Shown one piece after another: positions 1 through 6,847 of a stretch of 64,000 nucleotides of DNA. Source of the DNA: JACKCB01 sp964452775 (lineage in GTDB: Bacteria > Chloroflexota > Anaerolineae > Promineifilales > Promineifilaceae); contig CAYVQP010000014.1 of assembly GCA_964452775.1 (NCBI GenBank), positions 5,104-69,103 on the forward strand. The letters run 5' to 3'. Numbering within the stretch: the first letter of the stretch is position 1; each line of letters opens with the position of its first letter. The notes beneath the pieces were generated by a model. The model saw nothing but the letters and a program-made list of their open reading frames with translations, was not told the origin of the DNA and ran no database searches. The translations under genes were made by a program, and so were the position numbers.

Positions 1-537
1 CACGTTGAGGGCGGCAAAGTGGCCGTCAACAACCTCAGATTCAGCCAACAGGTTCCCATCTGCATCTACAAATGAGATTGAGAAGCGATCCAGGGTGCGC
101 GGCGCGGGCGATTCGATCCGGCGTCCGTCCAGGCGATACTTGGAGCCGTGACAGGGGCATTCGAAACGCTCGTTGGTCTGATTCCAGGGATAGATACATC
201 CCAAATGCGTGCAGACCTTATAAATGGCGGCAATACCCTTGATTGGATCGGCGTCGCCCTCAACCCAGTACATGCGCTCATTCGGCTCGTTGGTATCCAG
301 GTTAACTATCCAGAAGCGACCATCCGGGAAATTAACCGGCAGTCCGTTAATTTCTGGAATGACGCTAACCGGCAGCCGGAAGAAACCGCCGAACTCGCCT
401 TCCCGGAAACGGGGAATGGCAAACCAGATGAATAGGCCGGTAAACTGCAGGACGAATAAAGCCATGGAAGCTCCCCAGATATAGAACAGGAATTCCCGCC
501 TACTCATCCCCTCAGCGCCAACCGCAGCTTGGGCCAT
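1..537 (-). CDS. Rieske iron-sulfur protein, C-terminus cut by window edge
   Basis: This is the 2Fe-2S Rieske subunit of a cytochrome bc-type quinol oxidoreductase, passing electrons from quinol towards cytochrome c. The 179 visible residues begin with a short leader containing SRREF, a Tat-like start followed by one hydrophobic segment, and carry both cluster motifs, CTHLGC and CPCHGSKY, which supply two Cys and two His. The start ATG is preceded by AAGGAGA. The end of the protein lies beyond base 1; the cytochrome b gene is probably there too. It fits functionally with the caa3 oxidase encoded 14 kb away. Not previously obvious because the overlapping frames contain longer-looking shadows. 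Confidence 0.93.
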   Translation of the reverse strand, partial: MAQAAVGAEGMSRREFLFYIWGASMALFVLQFTGLFIWFAIPRFREGEFGGFFRLPVSVIPEINGLPVNFPDGRFWIVNLDTNEPNERMYWVEGDADPIKGIAAIYKVCTHLGCIYPWNQTNERFECPCHGSKYRLDGRRIESPAPRTLDRFSISFVDADGNLLAESEVVDGHFAALNV

Positions 538-666
538 CGCTCTTTCTCCTTAACGCAACATTGGTAGATAAAACGGGCGTTGCTTCTTCGTTGGATCCCT
601 ATTCACAGCGGCAGTACAGGGCGTTACAGAAGAGCAGTCCATATGTGCCTTTTATCACGAATCGGG

Positions 667-694
667 ATTATAGCAAAGCCCAAAGCTAGATCAA
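667..694 (-). promoter_or_regulatory. Sigma70-like promoter for the Rieske gene
   Basis: On the minus strand TTGATC (689-694) and a perfect TATAAT (667-672) are separated by 16 bp. A transcript would start near 660 and carry about 120 nt of leader before the Rieske start. The tRNA gene lies just upstream on the same strand. Confidence 0.6.
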
Positions 695-717
695 ACTGGC
701 CGTAGGAGCAACGTTCA

Positions 718-791
<74 letters not shown>

Positions 792-835
792 AAGGCAGCG
801 CCATTATAGCCGCCCGGCGGAAATATGCCAGTGCG

Positions 836-1981
836 CTAGAATGAAAAAGGAGTCGGAACGAGAAGCAGCACAAAGAGCAGCGCCGTCACTCCGGCCAGGA
901 CAAGGCGCGGCCCGTTTACGCCGGCGATGTCGTTCAACGGCGGCGCATGGCGAATGCCCCCGAGGAGCACGAAGAAGGCCCAGAAGAACCAGGAGTAGGA
1001 GATGAATACCCCGGCCAACAATAGCGCTACCAGGGTCACTTGGGCGACCAGATGCGCGCGCCGGCCCAGCACCGCATAGCTGACATGCCCGCCGTCCAAT
1101 TGGCCGATGGGCAGCAGGTTGATGCCGGTGATCAGCAGGCTAAACCAGGCGGCAAAGCAGATCGGATGCAGCGCCAATGTGTAACCGGCAGGAATGTCCG
1201 TCAGGACCGCCAGGATTCCTTTGACCAGCAAGGATTGTCCCACCACGCGCAACGTAATCCCATGCGAAAGGTCGAAGTATGACACCGGATCGGAGAGATA
1301 GAGCCCGAGAATGAACAGGGGGACGGCTACCAGGAAGCCGGCTATCGGGCCTGATAGTCCGATATCAAACAGCACCGTCCGATTCTTCATCGGCGAGCGA
1401 ATGGCAATGAAAGCGCCCAGCGTTCCCAGGCCGCCGATAGGCATGGGGATGAAGTAAGGCAGCGTGGCTGCGACCCCATGGCGGCGGGCGGCGAAGTAGT
1501 GACCCAGTTCGTGTATGCCAAGAATGCTGAGCAGGCTGGCCGCAAAGGGAATGCCGCTGCGCAGTTCAGGGATTATCTCCATTCCCCGCCCACTTAATAA
1601 CATGCGAAGGGGGTCGCCGGCTCCTGCCAGGGCAGCGCCGGCCGCCAGCGTGGTGAAGACAGTGGCAACGAACAGGACGATATTGATCAGCGGGTTGCCG
1701 GTGCGCCCCTCATCAATCAGGCCGCGCATGGCCAAGACTACGTCGTTGTCTCGCTCCCGGCGCAACATCGGGGTGTAGCCATGCGGTTGAAAACGACGCC
1801 GCATTTCATCGTAGCCGGCGTCGCGGTTGTCCAGCAGCCGGCCGGTGAAGGCGATTGTGCGGCCCCGGTCGCGCCGGCTGACCTGATTTACCTGGAAGAG
1901 GCCGTCCAGCTCGTCATGCAGCGCCTCAGTGACGAGGAGTAGAGGATCCGGCTGCGCCGGTAAGGAGGTGTCCGCCAGCAT
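836..1981 (-). CDS. Site-2-protease family (M50) membrane metalloprotease
   Basis: A 381-residue intramembrane zinc protease. The zinc-binding HELGH motif is at residues 157-161 and the second metal-ligand motif QLDGGH at 294-299, both inside hydrophobic segments; at least six membrane segments can be seen. A soluble N-terminal region of about 95 residues precedes the first membrane span. There is no PDZ domain, so it resembles the cyanobacterial/plant EGY-like S2P group rather than RseP. Substrate unknown; such enzymes usually cleave membrane-bound regulators. It lies 21 bp downstream of dcd on the same strand and may be co-transcribed with it. Confidence 0.88.
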   Translation of the reverse strand: MLADTSLPAQPDPLLLVTEALHDELDGLFQVNQVSRRDRGRTIAFTGRLLDNRDAGYDEMRRRFQPHGYTPMLRRERDNDVVLAMRGLIDEGRTGNPLINIVLFVATVFTTLAAGAALAGAGDPLRMLLSGRGMEIIPELRSGIPFAASLLSILGIHELGHYFAARRHGVAATLPYFIPMPIGGLGTLGAFIAIRSPMKNRTVLFDIGLSGPIAGFLVAVPLFILGLYLSDPVSYFDLSHGITLRVVGQSLLVKGILAVLTDIPAGYTLALHPICFAAWFSLLITGINLLPIGQLDGGHVSYAVLGRRAHLVAQVTLVALLLAGVFISYSWFFWAFFVLLGGIRHAPPLNDIAGVNGPRLVLAGVTALLFVLLLVPTPFSF

Positions 1982-2002
1982 GACGCCGCGTGCCGGAGAA
2001 TG

Positions 2003-2557
2003 CTAGATGCGCGGCAGCACGATGTCTTGCTGCGCCTGGTACTTTCCCTTGCGATCGGCGTAGGACACCTCACAAATCTCGTCCGCCTGCAAGAAGATCA
2101 CCTGGGCGATCCCTTCGTTGGCGTAGATGCGGGCCGGCAGCGGGGTGGTATTCGAGATCTCCAGGGTCACAAAGCCTTCCCATTCCGGCTCAAACGGGGT
2201 CACATTGACGATCAGGCCGCAGCGCGCATAGGTGGACTTGCCCAGGCAGATGGTGATCACATCACGAGGGATGCGGAAGTATTCAACCGTGCGGGCGAGA
2301 ACAAACGAGTTTGGAGGAATAATACAGATGTCACCCTTGAAGTCGATAAAGGACTCCGGGGTGAAATGCTTGGGATCGACAATCGCCGAGCGCACGTTGG
2401 TAAAGATCTTAAACTCATCGGTGACGCGAATGTCATAGCCGTAAGAGGACAGGCCGTAGGAGATGACGCCTTCGCGCACCTGGCTATCAACGAAGGGTTC
2501 GATCATCTTTTTCTCAAGCGCCATGCGGCGAATCCAGGCGTCGGACCTTACACCCAT
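2003..2557 (-). CDS. dcd: dCTP deaminase
   Basis: Converts dCTP to dUTP for thymidylate synthesis in the cytosol. The 184-residue protein is full length for the family. Recognisable segments are SSYGYDIR near the start, GKSTYARCG, and PEWEGFVTLEISN, whose Glu is the catalytic base in characterised Dcd proteins. The start ATG follows a good AGGAG ribosome site, and a convincing promoter lies just upstream. From sequence alone I cannot separate a deaminase-only enzyme from a bifunctional dCTP deaminase/dUTPase. Confidence 0.93.
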   Translation of the reverse strand: MGVRSDAWIRRMALEKKMIEPFVDSQVREGVISYGLSSYGYDIRVTDEFKIFTNVRSAIVDPKHFTPESFIDFKGDICIIPPNSFVLARTVEYFRIPRDVITICLGKSTYARCGLIVNVTPFEPEWEGFVTLEISNTTPLPARIYANEGIAQVIFLQADEICEVSYADRKGKYQAQQDIVLPRI

Positions 2558-2593
2558 TAAGTAGTTCTCCTATCGTATATTGCTGCGCCGGGC

Positions 2594-2622
2594 ATTTTAG
2601 CATGGACGTTGGGGCCATTCAA
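2594..2622 (-). promoter_or_regulatory. Promoter of dcd
   Basis: Minus-strand TTGAAT (2617-2622) and TAAAAT (2594-2599) with a 17-bp spacer, and an extended -10 TGC. Predicted start near 2587, about 30 nt before the dcd ATG. Confidence 0.65.
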
Positions 2623-2658
2623 AGCAGCACCGACGCAAGAAGCCAACTCCACCTGTCC

Positions 2659-3510
2659 CTACAAATCCAGCGTCGGCCGCTTCTTCCCTTCCCCCAGGGC
2701 AATCGAGCGCTGATAGGCGGCGAAGATGCCGTGCGAGATGACCGTGCGCAGGCCGCCCTTTTCCATCTCGTACAACGCCGCCGCGGTCGTGCCCCCCGGG
2801 GAGGTGACCTGATTGCGCAGCTCCGCCACGTGTCTGGTGGATCGGGCGGCATATTCCACGCTGCCGCGCAACGTCTGCATGACCAGCAGGGTGGCCACCC
2901 GGCGCGAGAAGCCCATGTGTACCCCGGCGTCTATCATCGCTTCCATGAACATGAAAACGTAGGCCGGGCCGGTGCCGCTGAGCGCAGTGGCCATGTCCAG
3001 GTAATCTTCCTGGTCCACGAAAATTTCTTCGCCCAGGGAGCCGAGAATTGTCCTGGCCTGCTCGTGCTGGTGGGCCGGCACTTCCGGCGTGGCCGTCCAG
3101 ACGGTCATTCCCTGCCCGATTTGCGCGGGTGTGTTGGGCATGGCTCGCACCACGGCGGCGTGCGCGGTGCTGTCTGCCAGCAGCTTGATCGGCACGCCGG
3201 CGATGATTGAGAGCAACAAATTTTGCCGGCGCAAATGGCCGCGAATCTCGTGCAGCGTATCGCCCAACACCTGTGGCTTGATGGAGAGCACCACGATGTC
3301 GCCCACCTCCGCCGCTTCCATGTTGTGGGTCGTCACCTGCACGCCATGTTTCTCGCACAGCTCTTTGCCGCGCTCAGGGCGTGGGCCGGCGGCGATGATC
3401 TGTCCCGGCTGCACAATCTCTTGTGAAAGCAGGCCGCGGATCATGGCCTCAGCCATCATGCCGCTGCCGATAAAGGCTATCTTTTGATCCTCAAACATGT
3501 TGGACTCCAA
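2659..3510 (-). CDS. proC: Pyrroline-5-carboxylate reductase
   Basis: Last step of proline synthesis: NAD(P)H-dependent reduction of pyrroline-5-carboxylate. The 283-residue protein starts with the Rossmann nucleotide loop (IGSGMMAEAMI). It has the family segments VLSIKPQ and VRAMPNTPAQIGQGMTVW, and in the C-terminal half ALSGTGPAYVF and LRNQVTSPGGTTAAAL, the P5C-binding signature. Length is normal. The gene is followed on the same strand by dcd, but dcd has its own promoter. The 200 bp upstream are filled by a palindromic repeat cluster. Confidence 0.95.
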   Translation of the reverse strand: MESNMFEDQKIAFIGSGMMAEAMIRGLLSQEIVQPGQIIAAGPRPERGKELCEKHGVQVTTHNMEAAEVGDIVVLSIKPQVLGDTLHEIRGHLRRQNLLLSIIAGVPIKLLADSTAHAAVVRAMPNTPAQIGQGMTVWTATPEVPAHQHEQARTILGSLGEEIFVDQEDYLDMATALSGTGPAYVFMFMEAMIDAGVHMGFSRRVATLLVMQTLRGSVEYAARSTRHVAELRNQVTSPGGTTAAALYEMEKGGLRTVISHGIFAAYQRSIALGEGKKRPTLDL

Positions 3511-3522
3511 TCATTGCCAACT

Positions 3523-3730
3523 ATTTTCCCGGAAACGACCTCAAAGTTTCCGGGAAAATCCTATGTTGCAAATACCATTTTCCCGGAAACTGATCCGTGC
3601 CATATGATGTAGTTTGACTTCAAGTTTCCGGGAAAATCCTGGTTCGCAACGTCACATGTTGCAAATACCATTTTCCCGGAAACTGATCCGTGCCATATGA
3701 TGTAGTTTGACTTCAAGTTTCCGGGAAAAT
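3523..3730. repeat. Cluster of three TTTTCCCGGAAAC palindromes (family A)
   Basis: Three hairpins with arms ATTTTCCCGGAAAC and GTTTCCGGGAAAAT lie at 3523-3559, 3577-3637 and 3670-3730. The last two, with flanks, form a near-perfect 93-bp direct repeat. The final arm is inside the 3' end of the MenC-like gene and supplies its last residues (RIFPET) and stop. Related palindromes are at 13381-13440 and 51771-51941. Confidence 0.9.
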
Positions 3731-4840
3731 CCTATATTGCAACGTCACCGCCTGAAGTTGCTGCCGGTCCACTTCCACGCCCAACCCCGGCCCTTGTGGG
3801 ACCGAAATGGTGCTGTCCTCGCGATTCAGGGTAAAGGGCGCCGTAATATCCGGCACATAATAGCGCTCCGTCGCCGAGATGTCTCCCGGCAAGGTAAAGC
3901 CGGGCAACGAGGCCAGCGCCAATTGCGCCGCCCGGCCTACGCCCGTTTCCAACATGCCGCCGCACCAGACGGGGATCCCATGCTCTCGACAAAGATCATG
4001 TATCCGGCGCGCTTCTGCCCAGCCGGCGACCCGCGCCGGCTTGATGTTGATAATATCACAGGCGTCCAGCGCCAGCGCATAACGGGCGTGATCCAGGGAG
4101 TGAATGCTCTCGTCCAGGCACAACGGCGTGGCTATTTGCGGGTGCAAGAGGCTATGGTCATAGATGTCTTCGTAGCCCAGCGGCTGCTCCAGCATCAGCA
4201 GGTTGAGATCATCCAGCCGGGCCAGCAGCGGCGCGTCTGCCAGCCGGTAGGCGGAGTTTGCGTCGAGCATAATCGCCGTGTCCGGAAAGGCGGCTCGCGC
4301 CTGCCGGGCAACTTCCACGTCATGGCCCGGCTTGATCTTCAACTTGATCCGCTGATATCCCTGCCCCAGGTGACGGGCAATGACCTCCAGCGTGCCGGCG
4401 ATGCTTGGCTGGATGCCGATGCTGACCCCTACTTTCACCCGCTCTTTCGGCCCTTCCGGGTATGGCGAAGCCAGCTTTGCGGCGAAGGAAATGCCGTCGC
4501 GCTGGGCGGTCAGATCCCACAACGCCTGCTCCAATGACGCCTTCGCCAGGGGGTGGCCGCGAACGAAATGCAGCAGCGGGCCAAGCTCCTCCGGCTCGCC
4601 GACATCCACGCCCAGGATAGCTGGGATGAGGAAATCCGAGAGCACATGCCAGGCGGTGCCCACCGTCTCATAGCTATAACCCGGCGTGTTCGTGGCCACG
4701 CACTCGCCCCAGCCGGTGAGCCCCTCGCTCTGGACGGCCACGATCAGGCAGTCGCGTTGCTGCTGCGGCCCAAAGCTGGTCACGAACGGAGCGACCAACT
4801 CCTGATTGATGTGATATAGCTCAATGCGTTCGATTTTCAT
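3713..4840 (-). CDS. MenC-family enolase: o-succinylbenzoate synthase / N-succinylamino-acid racemase
   Basis: A 375-residue muconate-lactonizing subgroup enolase. Visible active-site residues: the KLKIKPG Lys pair (second Lys as base), metal ligands in LDANSAY, LEQPL and CLDESI, and the opposite-face Lys in NIKPARVAG. Members of this MenC group either make o-succinylbenzoate for menaquinone or racemize N-succinyl amino acids, and some do both. No other men gene is present, whereas a COG3375-like GNAT acyltransferase lies directly upstream in the operon, as in the known N-succinylamino-acid racemase pathway of Geobacillus. I therefore favour the racemase or a dual role. The last six residues are encoded by a palindromic repeat. 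Confidence 0.85.
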   Translation of the reverse strand: MKIERIELYHINQELVAPFVTSFGPQQQRDCLIVAVQSEGLTGWGECVATNTPGYSYETVGTAWHVLSDFLIPAILGVDVGEPEELGPLLHFVRGHPLAKASLEQALWDLTAQRDGISFAAKLASPYPEGPKERVKVGVSIGIQPSIAGTLEVIARHLGQGYQRIKLKIKPGHDVEVARQARAAFPDTAIMLDANSAYRLADAPLLARLDDLNLLMLEQPLGYEDIYDHSLLHPQIATPLCLDESIHSLDHARYALALDACDIINIKPARVAGWAEARRIHDLCREHGIPVWCGGMLETGVGRAAQLALASLPGFTLPGDISATERYYVPDITAPFTLNREDSTISVPQGPGLGVEVDRQQLQAVTLQYRIFPET

Positions 4841-4867
4841 CAGTTCTGGAAACCTTTGCTACTCAAT

Positions 4868-4933
4868 AAACCCCGCAGCTTCTCGGGGTATGGTCGCCTC
4901 GGAAAGACGCTGAAAAGGAGCTGTGGCTTTTTG
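4868..4933. repeat. Degenerate ACCCCGCAG palindrome (family B)
   Basis: AAACCCCGCAGCT on the left and AGCTGTGGCTTTTT on the right form an imperfect stem between the GNAT and MenC-like genes. It looks like a decayed member of the nine-copy family B described at 25536, 29062 and elsewhere. Confidence 0.5.
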
Positions 4934-4945
4934 GACAAGATGACC

Positions 4946-5830
4946 CTACTGCTGGTTGGTGAGCATGTAGAAGCAACGCTTTCGCCCGGCTGCATCTTGA
5001 TGGTCGGCGAAATCGGTGACCACGTATTGGTTGGCGAAATAGCTCTGGAAAAGCTCCGCCGTATGCGCCCGCCATTGCAGGGCCAGGGGCAAGTTCTCTC
5101 TCTTTAGCGCCTGAAAATTGGCCGGAATCTCCACCAGCGCCGGCTTGCCGCCGCCCCCGGCAAATGTCGCCGGCGGAACGGGCAAGCCCTGCTGGTCAAA
5201 GGTCGCCTCATTGACCAGTACTGCTCCACCGCCAATTAACGAATCAAATGTCAGCGGGCCGCGCCGGCTGACAGCGCGCCCGGCGACCCGGTTGCTGGTC
5301 AGCCACCACTCCACGTAGAAGCGATCGGAAGCCAACCCTTTGTTAATGCCGCCCATCTCGCCGTGGAAATTGGGCAGATACCGGCTGCAAATCGCCCCCA
5401 GCTTGCCGATGTTCAGCCAGCCATTCCGGCTTTCCAGGGGATCGTAGGTCCAGGTCACCAGCCGGATGCCGCGCTGCAGGGCAAACTCCCGCTGCGCCAG
5501 CTTCAGCCGGTGACCAATTTGCCGGCCCTGATAAGCAGGCAGCACGCCCATGATCGCCGAGTAGAGTTGCAGGCGCGTTGCCGCCGCCTGGTCAACACCT
5601 TCCTCCACTCCCCGAGTCGTGCCGATCACGCCGAGGATAAAGCCAACCAGCCTGTGGCCATCGAATGCGCCCAACAACAGCGCGCCGTTGAAATGCAGGG
5701 CATGCAGTAGCCGCTCCGGGATCAGCTCGTTGTCCGGCATACCCCAGGCTTCGCGCTGCAGCGGCTCCAATTGGGCCAACTCTTCATCGGCCTCGATGGG
5801 GCGGATTTTGATCTCCGTTCGTTCGTTCAT
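4946..5830 (-). CDS. GNAT N-acyltransferase (COG3375-like), probable partner of the MenC-like enzyme
   Basis: A 294-residue GNAT protein. The acetyl/succinyl-CoA binding region is visible as GVLPAYQGRQIGHRLKLAQREFALQRG (Q/RxxGxG/A-type loop), preceded by the hydrophobic strand LLLGAFDGHRLVGFILG. The motif RPIEADEELAQLEPLQREAWG is typical of proteins encoded beside MenC/NSAR genes; in the characterised NSAR pathway this enzyme succinylates D-amino acids. It overlaps the prepilin peptidase stop by 4 bp (ATGA) and sits about 100 bp before the MenC-like gene, so the three genes probably form one transcript. Substrate is inferred from context only. Confidence 0.8.
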   Translation of the reverse strand: MNERTEIKIRPIEADEELAQLEPLQREAWGMPDNELIPERLLHALHFNGALLLGAFDGHRLVGFILGVIGTTRGVEEGVDQAAATRLQLYSAIMGVLPAYQGRQIGHRLKLAQREFALQRGIRLVTWTYDPLESRNGWLNIGKLGAICSRYLPNFHGEMGGINKGLASDRFYVEWWLTSNRVAGRAVSRRGPLTFDSLIGGGAVLVNEATFDQQGLPVPPATFAGGGGKPALVEIPANFQALKRENLPLALQWRAHTAELFQSYFANQYVVTDFADHQDAAGRKRCFYMLTNQQ

Positions 5831-6501
5831 CCGGCAAAGTACATCCCGTAGATTTGCGCTCCCCAGACGATCATGATCAGGCCGCCCAGGGCTAAGGCGG
5901 CTCCATAGGCCATGCTGCTGCGCCGCGACCGCAGCCGGACAGCGATCAGGATCAGGCTACATACACCGGCGATAAGCATGCCGGTAGCCAGGGTGAGCGC
6001 AATGAGCGGAAAGCCCATCATCGCGCCCATCATCATCGCCAGGGTAACATCGCCGAAACCCAATGCGCCCGGCCCATACAGCCGGCGGCCAAGTTGATAG
6101 AGTAAGAAGAAGAGCGTGAAGCCGAAGAGCGCGCCCAGCAGCGCCGACAGCAGGTTCGTGTAGCCGGCCGGCAGACTGCCGAGCAGCGCCAATCCGGTGG
6201 CCGGCAGGGTGACAATGTGCAGGATCAGCCGGTGCTCCAGGTCAATGACTACGATCAGGATCAGGATCGCCGCGTAAAGGGCGACAAACAGGGCGTCCAC
6301 CCCTGGCCCGAGCGCCGGCGGAATGCAAGCAAATACCGTCGCCGTGCCCAACGCCACCAGTATCGAGCGACGCGGGGCCGGCCTGGGGCAATGGACACTC
6401 CGAGAAACCCTTGCACCGGATTTCCGGGGCAAAGTATCAGCCAGCACGTTAATCAGACCGCCAACCAGCAGCCCCGCCAGGGCAAACAACAGGCTTTGCA
6501 T
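5827..6501 (-). CDS. A24 prepilin peptidase (type IV pilin leader peptidase)
   Basis: A 224-residue polytopic membrane aspartic protease that would cut the leader from type IV/Flp prepilins. The two catalytic Asp regions are VIDLEHRLI and GFGDVTLA (the GxGD motif). The N-terminal LLVGGLINVLADTLP segment is the usual start of PilD-like enzymes, but the cytoplasmic methylase loop is short and has only one CP pair, so N-methylation may be lost. I choose the ATG at 6501 rather than an upstream start because a TATAAT box lies 7 nt before it, and homologues start there. A candidate substrate is the Flp pilin at 56512-56670. Confidence 0.85.
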   Translation of the reverse strand: MQSLLFALAGLLVGGLINVLADTLPRKSGARVSRSVHCPRPAPRRSILVALGTATVFACIPPALGPGVDALFVALYAAILILIVVIDLEHRLILHIVTLPATGLALLGSLPAGYTNLLSALLGALFGFTLFFLLYQLGRRLYGPGALGFGDVTLAMMMGAMMGFPLIALTLATGMLIAGVCSLILIAVRLRSRRSSMAYGAALALGGLIMIVWGAQIYGMYFAG

Positions 6502-6508
6502 GCCGGCG

Positions 6509-6514
6509 ATTATA
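6509..6514 (-). promoter_or_regulatory. -10 box 7 nt before the prepilin peptidase start
   Basis: A perfect TATAAT on the minus strand ends 7 nt before the ATG at 6501, which places transcription initiation at or very near the start codon. No convincing -35 box is seen. Confidence 0.45.
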
Positions 6515-6585
6515 ACGTGATTCCGAAGGGTCGTCGCGACCGCCGGCGAGAATGTAACCAGTTTTACACGTTGCCTACTTCCCTG

Positions 6586-6594
6586 TGGTATACT
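6586..6594 (+). promoter_or_regulatory. Extended -10 promoter of the leuS leader
   Basis: TGGTATACT is an extended -10 element; the predicted start is near 6601, just before the AAAGGTGAG ribosome site of the leader peptide. A TTTACA lies 20 bp upstream, too far for an ideal -35. Confidence 0.5.
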
Positions 6595-6617
6595 TCGCTG
6601 CAAAGGTGAGATGACTG

Positions 6618-6689
6618 ATGTATAAGCGTGCTTCCGGGCGGACCCATCTTGAGTTGCTTAGCCTTAGCAGCCCATTGGCTAAATGGTGA
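6618..6689 (+). CDS. Leucine-rich leader peptide upstream of leuS
   Basis: A 23-codon ORF (ATG to TGA) with a good ribosome site, AAAGGTGAG, ending 7 nt before its ATG. Five of residues 11-20 are Leu (LELLSLSSPL), and three of those use CTT although leucine is mostly CTG in neighbouring genes. A terminator-like hairpin follows at 6732-6770, then leuS. Bases 6650-6660 (within the Leu codons) can pair with 6704-6715 (TAAGCAAGCTCA), as expected for a segment-1:2 hairpin in ribosome-mediated attenuation. Stalling at Leu codons when charged tRNA-Leu is scarce would then favour read-through. Function is inferred from layout. Confidence 0.65.
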   Translation: MYKRASGRTHLELLSLSSPLAKW

Positions 6690-6731
6690 AGCCCGCCTGC
6701 CGGTAAGCAAGCTCACAGAATGAACTGATTG

Positions 6732-6770
6732 CGAGCCACGAGGGTCCCCTTCACCCCGTGGCTCGTTTTG
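6732..6770 (+). terminator. Attenuator-like hairpin in the leuS leader
   Basis: CGAGCCACG (6732-6740) pairs perfectly with CGTGGCTCG (6757-6765), the loop can add GGG/CCC pairs, and TTTT follows. It lies between the leader peptide and leuS, so it is positioned as a conditional terminator. The T-run is short. Confidence 0.65.
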
Positions 6771-6847
6771 ATCCCCTCACTGTATTGCATGGGCCACGGA
6801 CAATTTCGCGGCCCATTCTATTTCTACCAGCAGTACAGGAGGTTGTG

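Noticed and set aside
2597..3358. 253-codon frame opposite in phase to proC
   Set aside because: Arg/Gly/His-rich composition typical of an alternative frame in GC-rich DNA; proC has all family motifs.
3707..4537. 276-codon plus-strand frame across the MenC-like gene
   Set aside because: Antisense shadow of a gene with complete active-site motifs; no ribosome site.
6600..6847. T-box riboswitch controlling leuS
   Set aside because: The conserved AGGGTGG-ACCGCG sequence and specifier-loop architecture are not present; a translated leader ORF explains the layout better.
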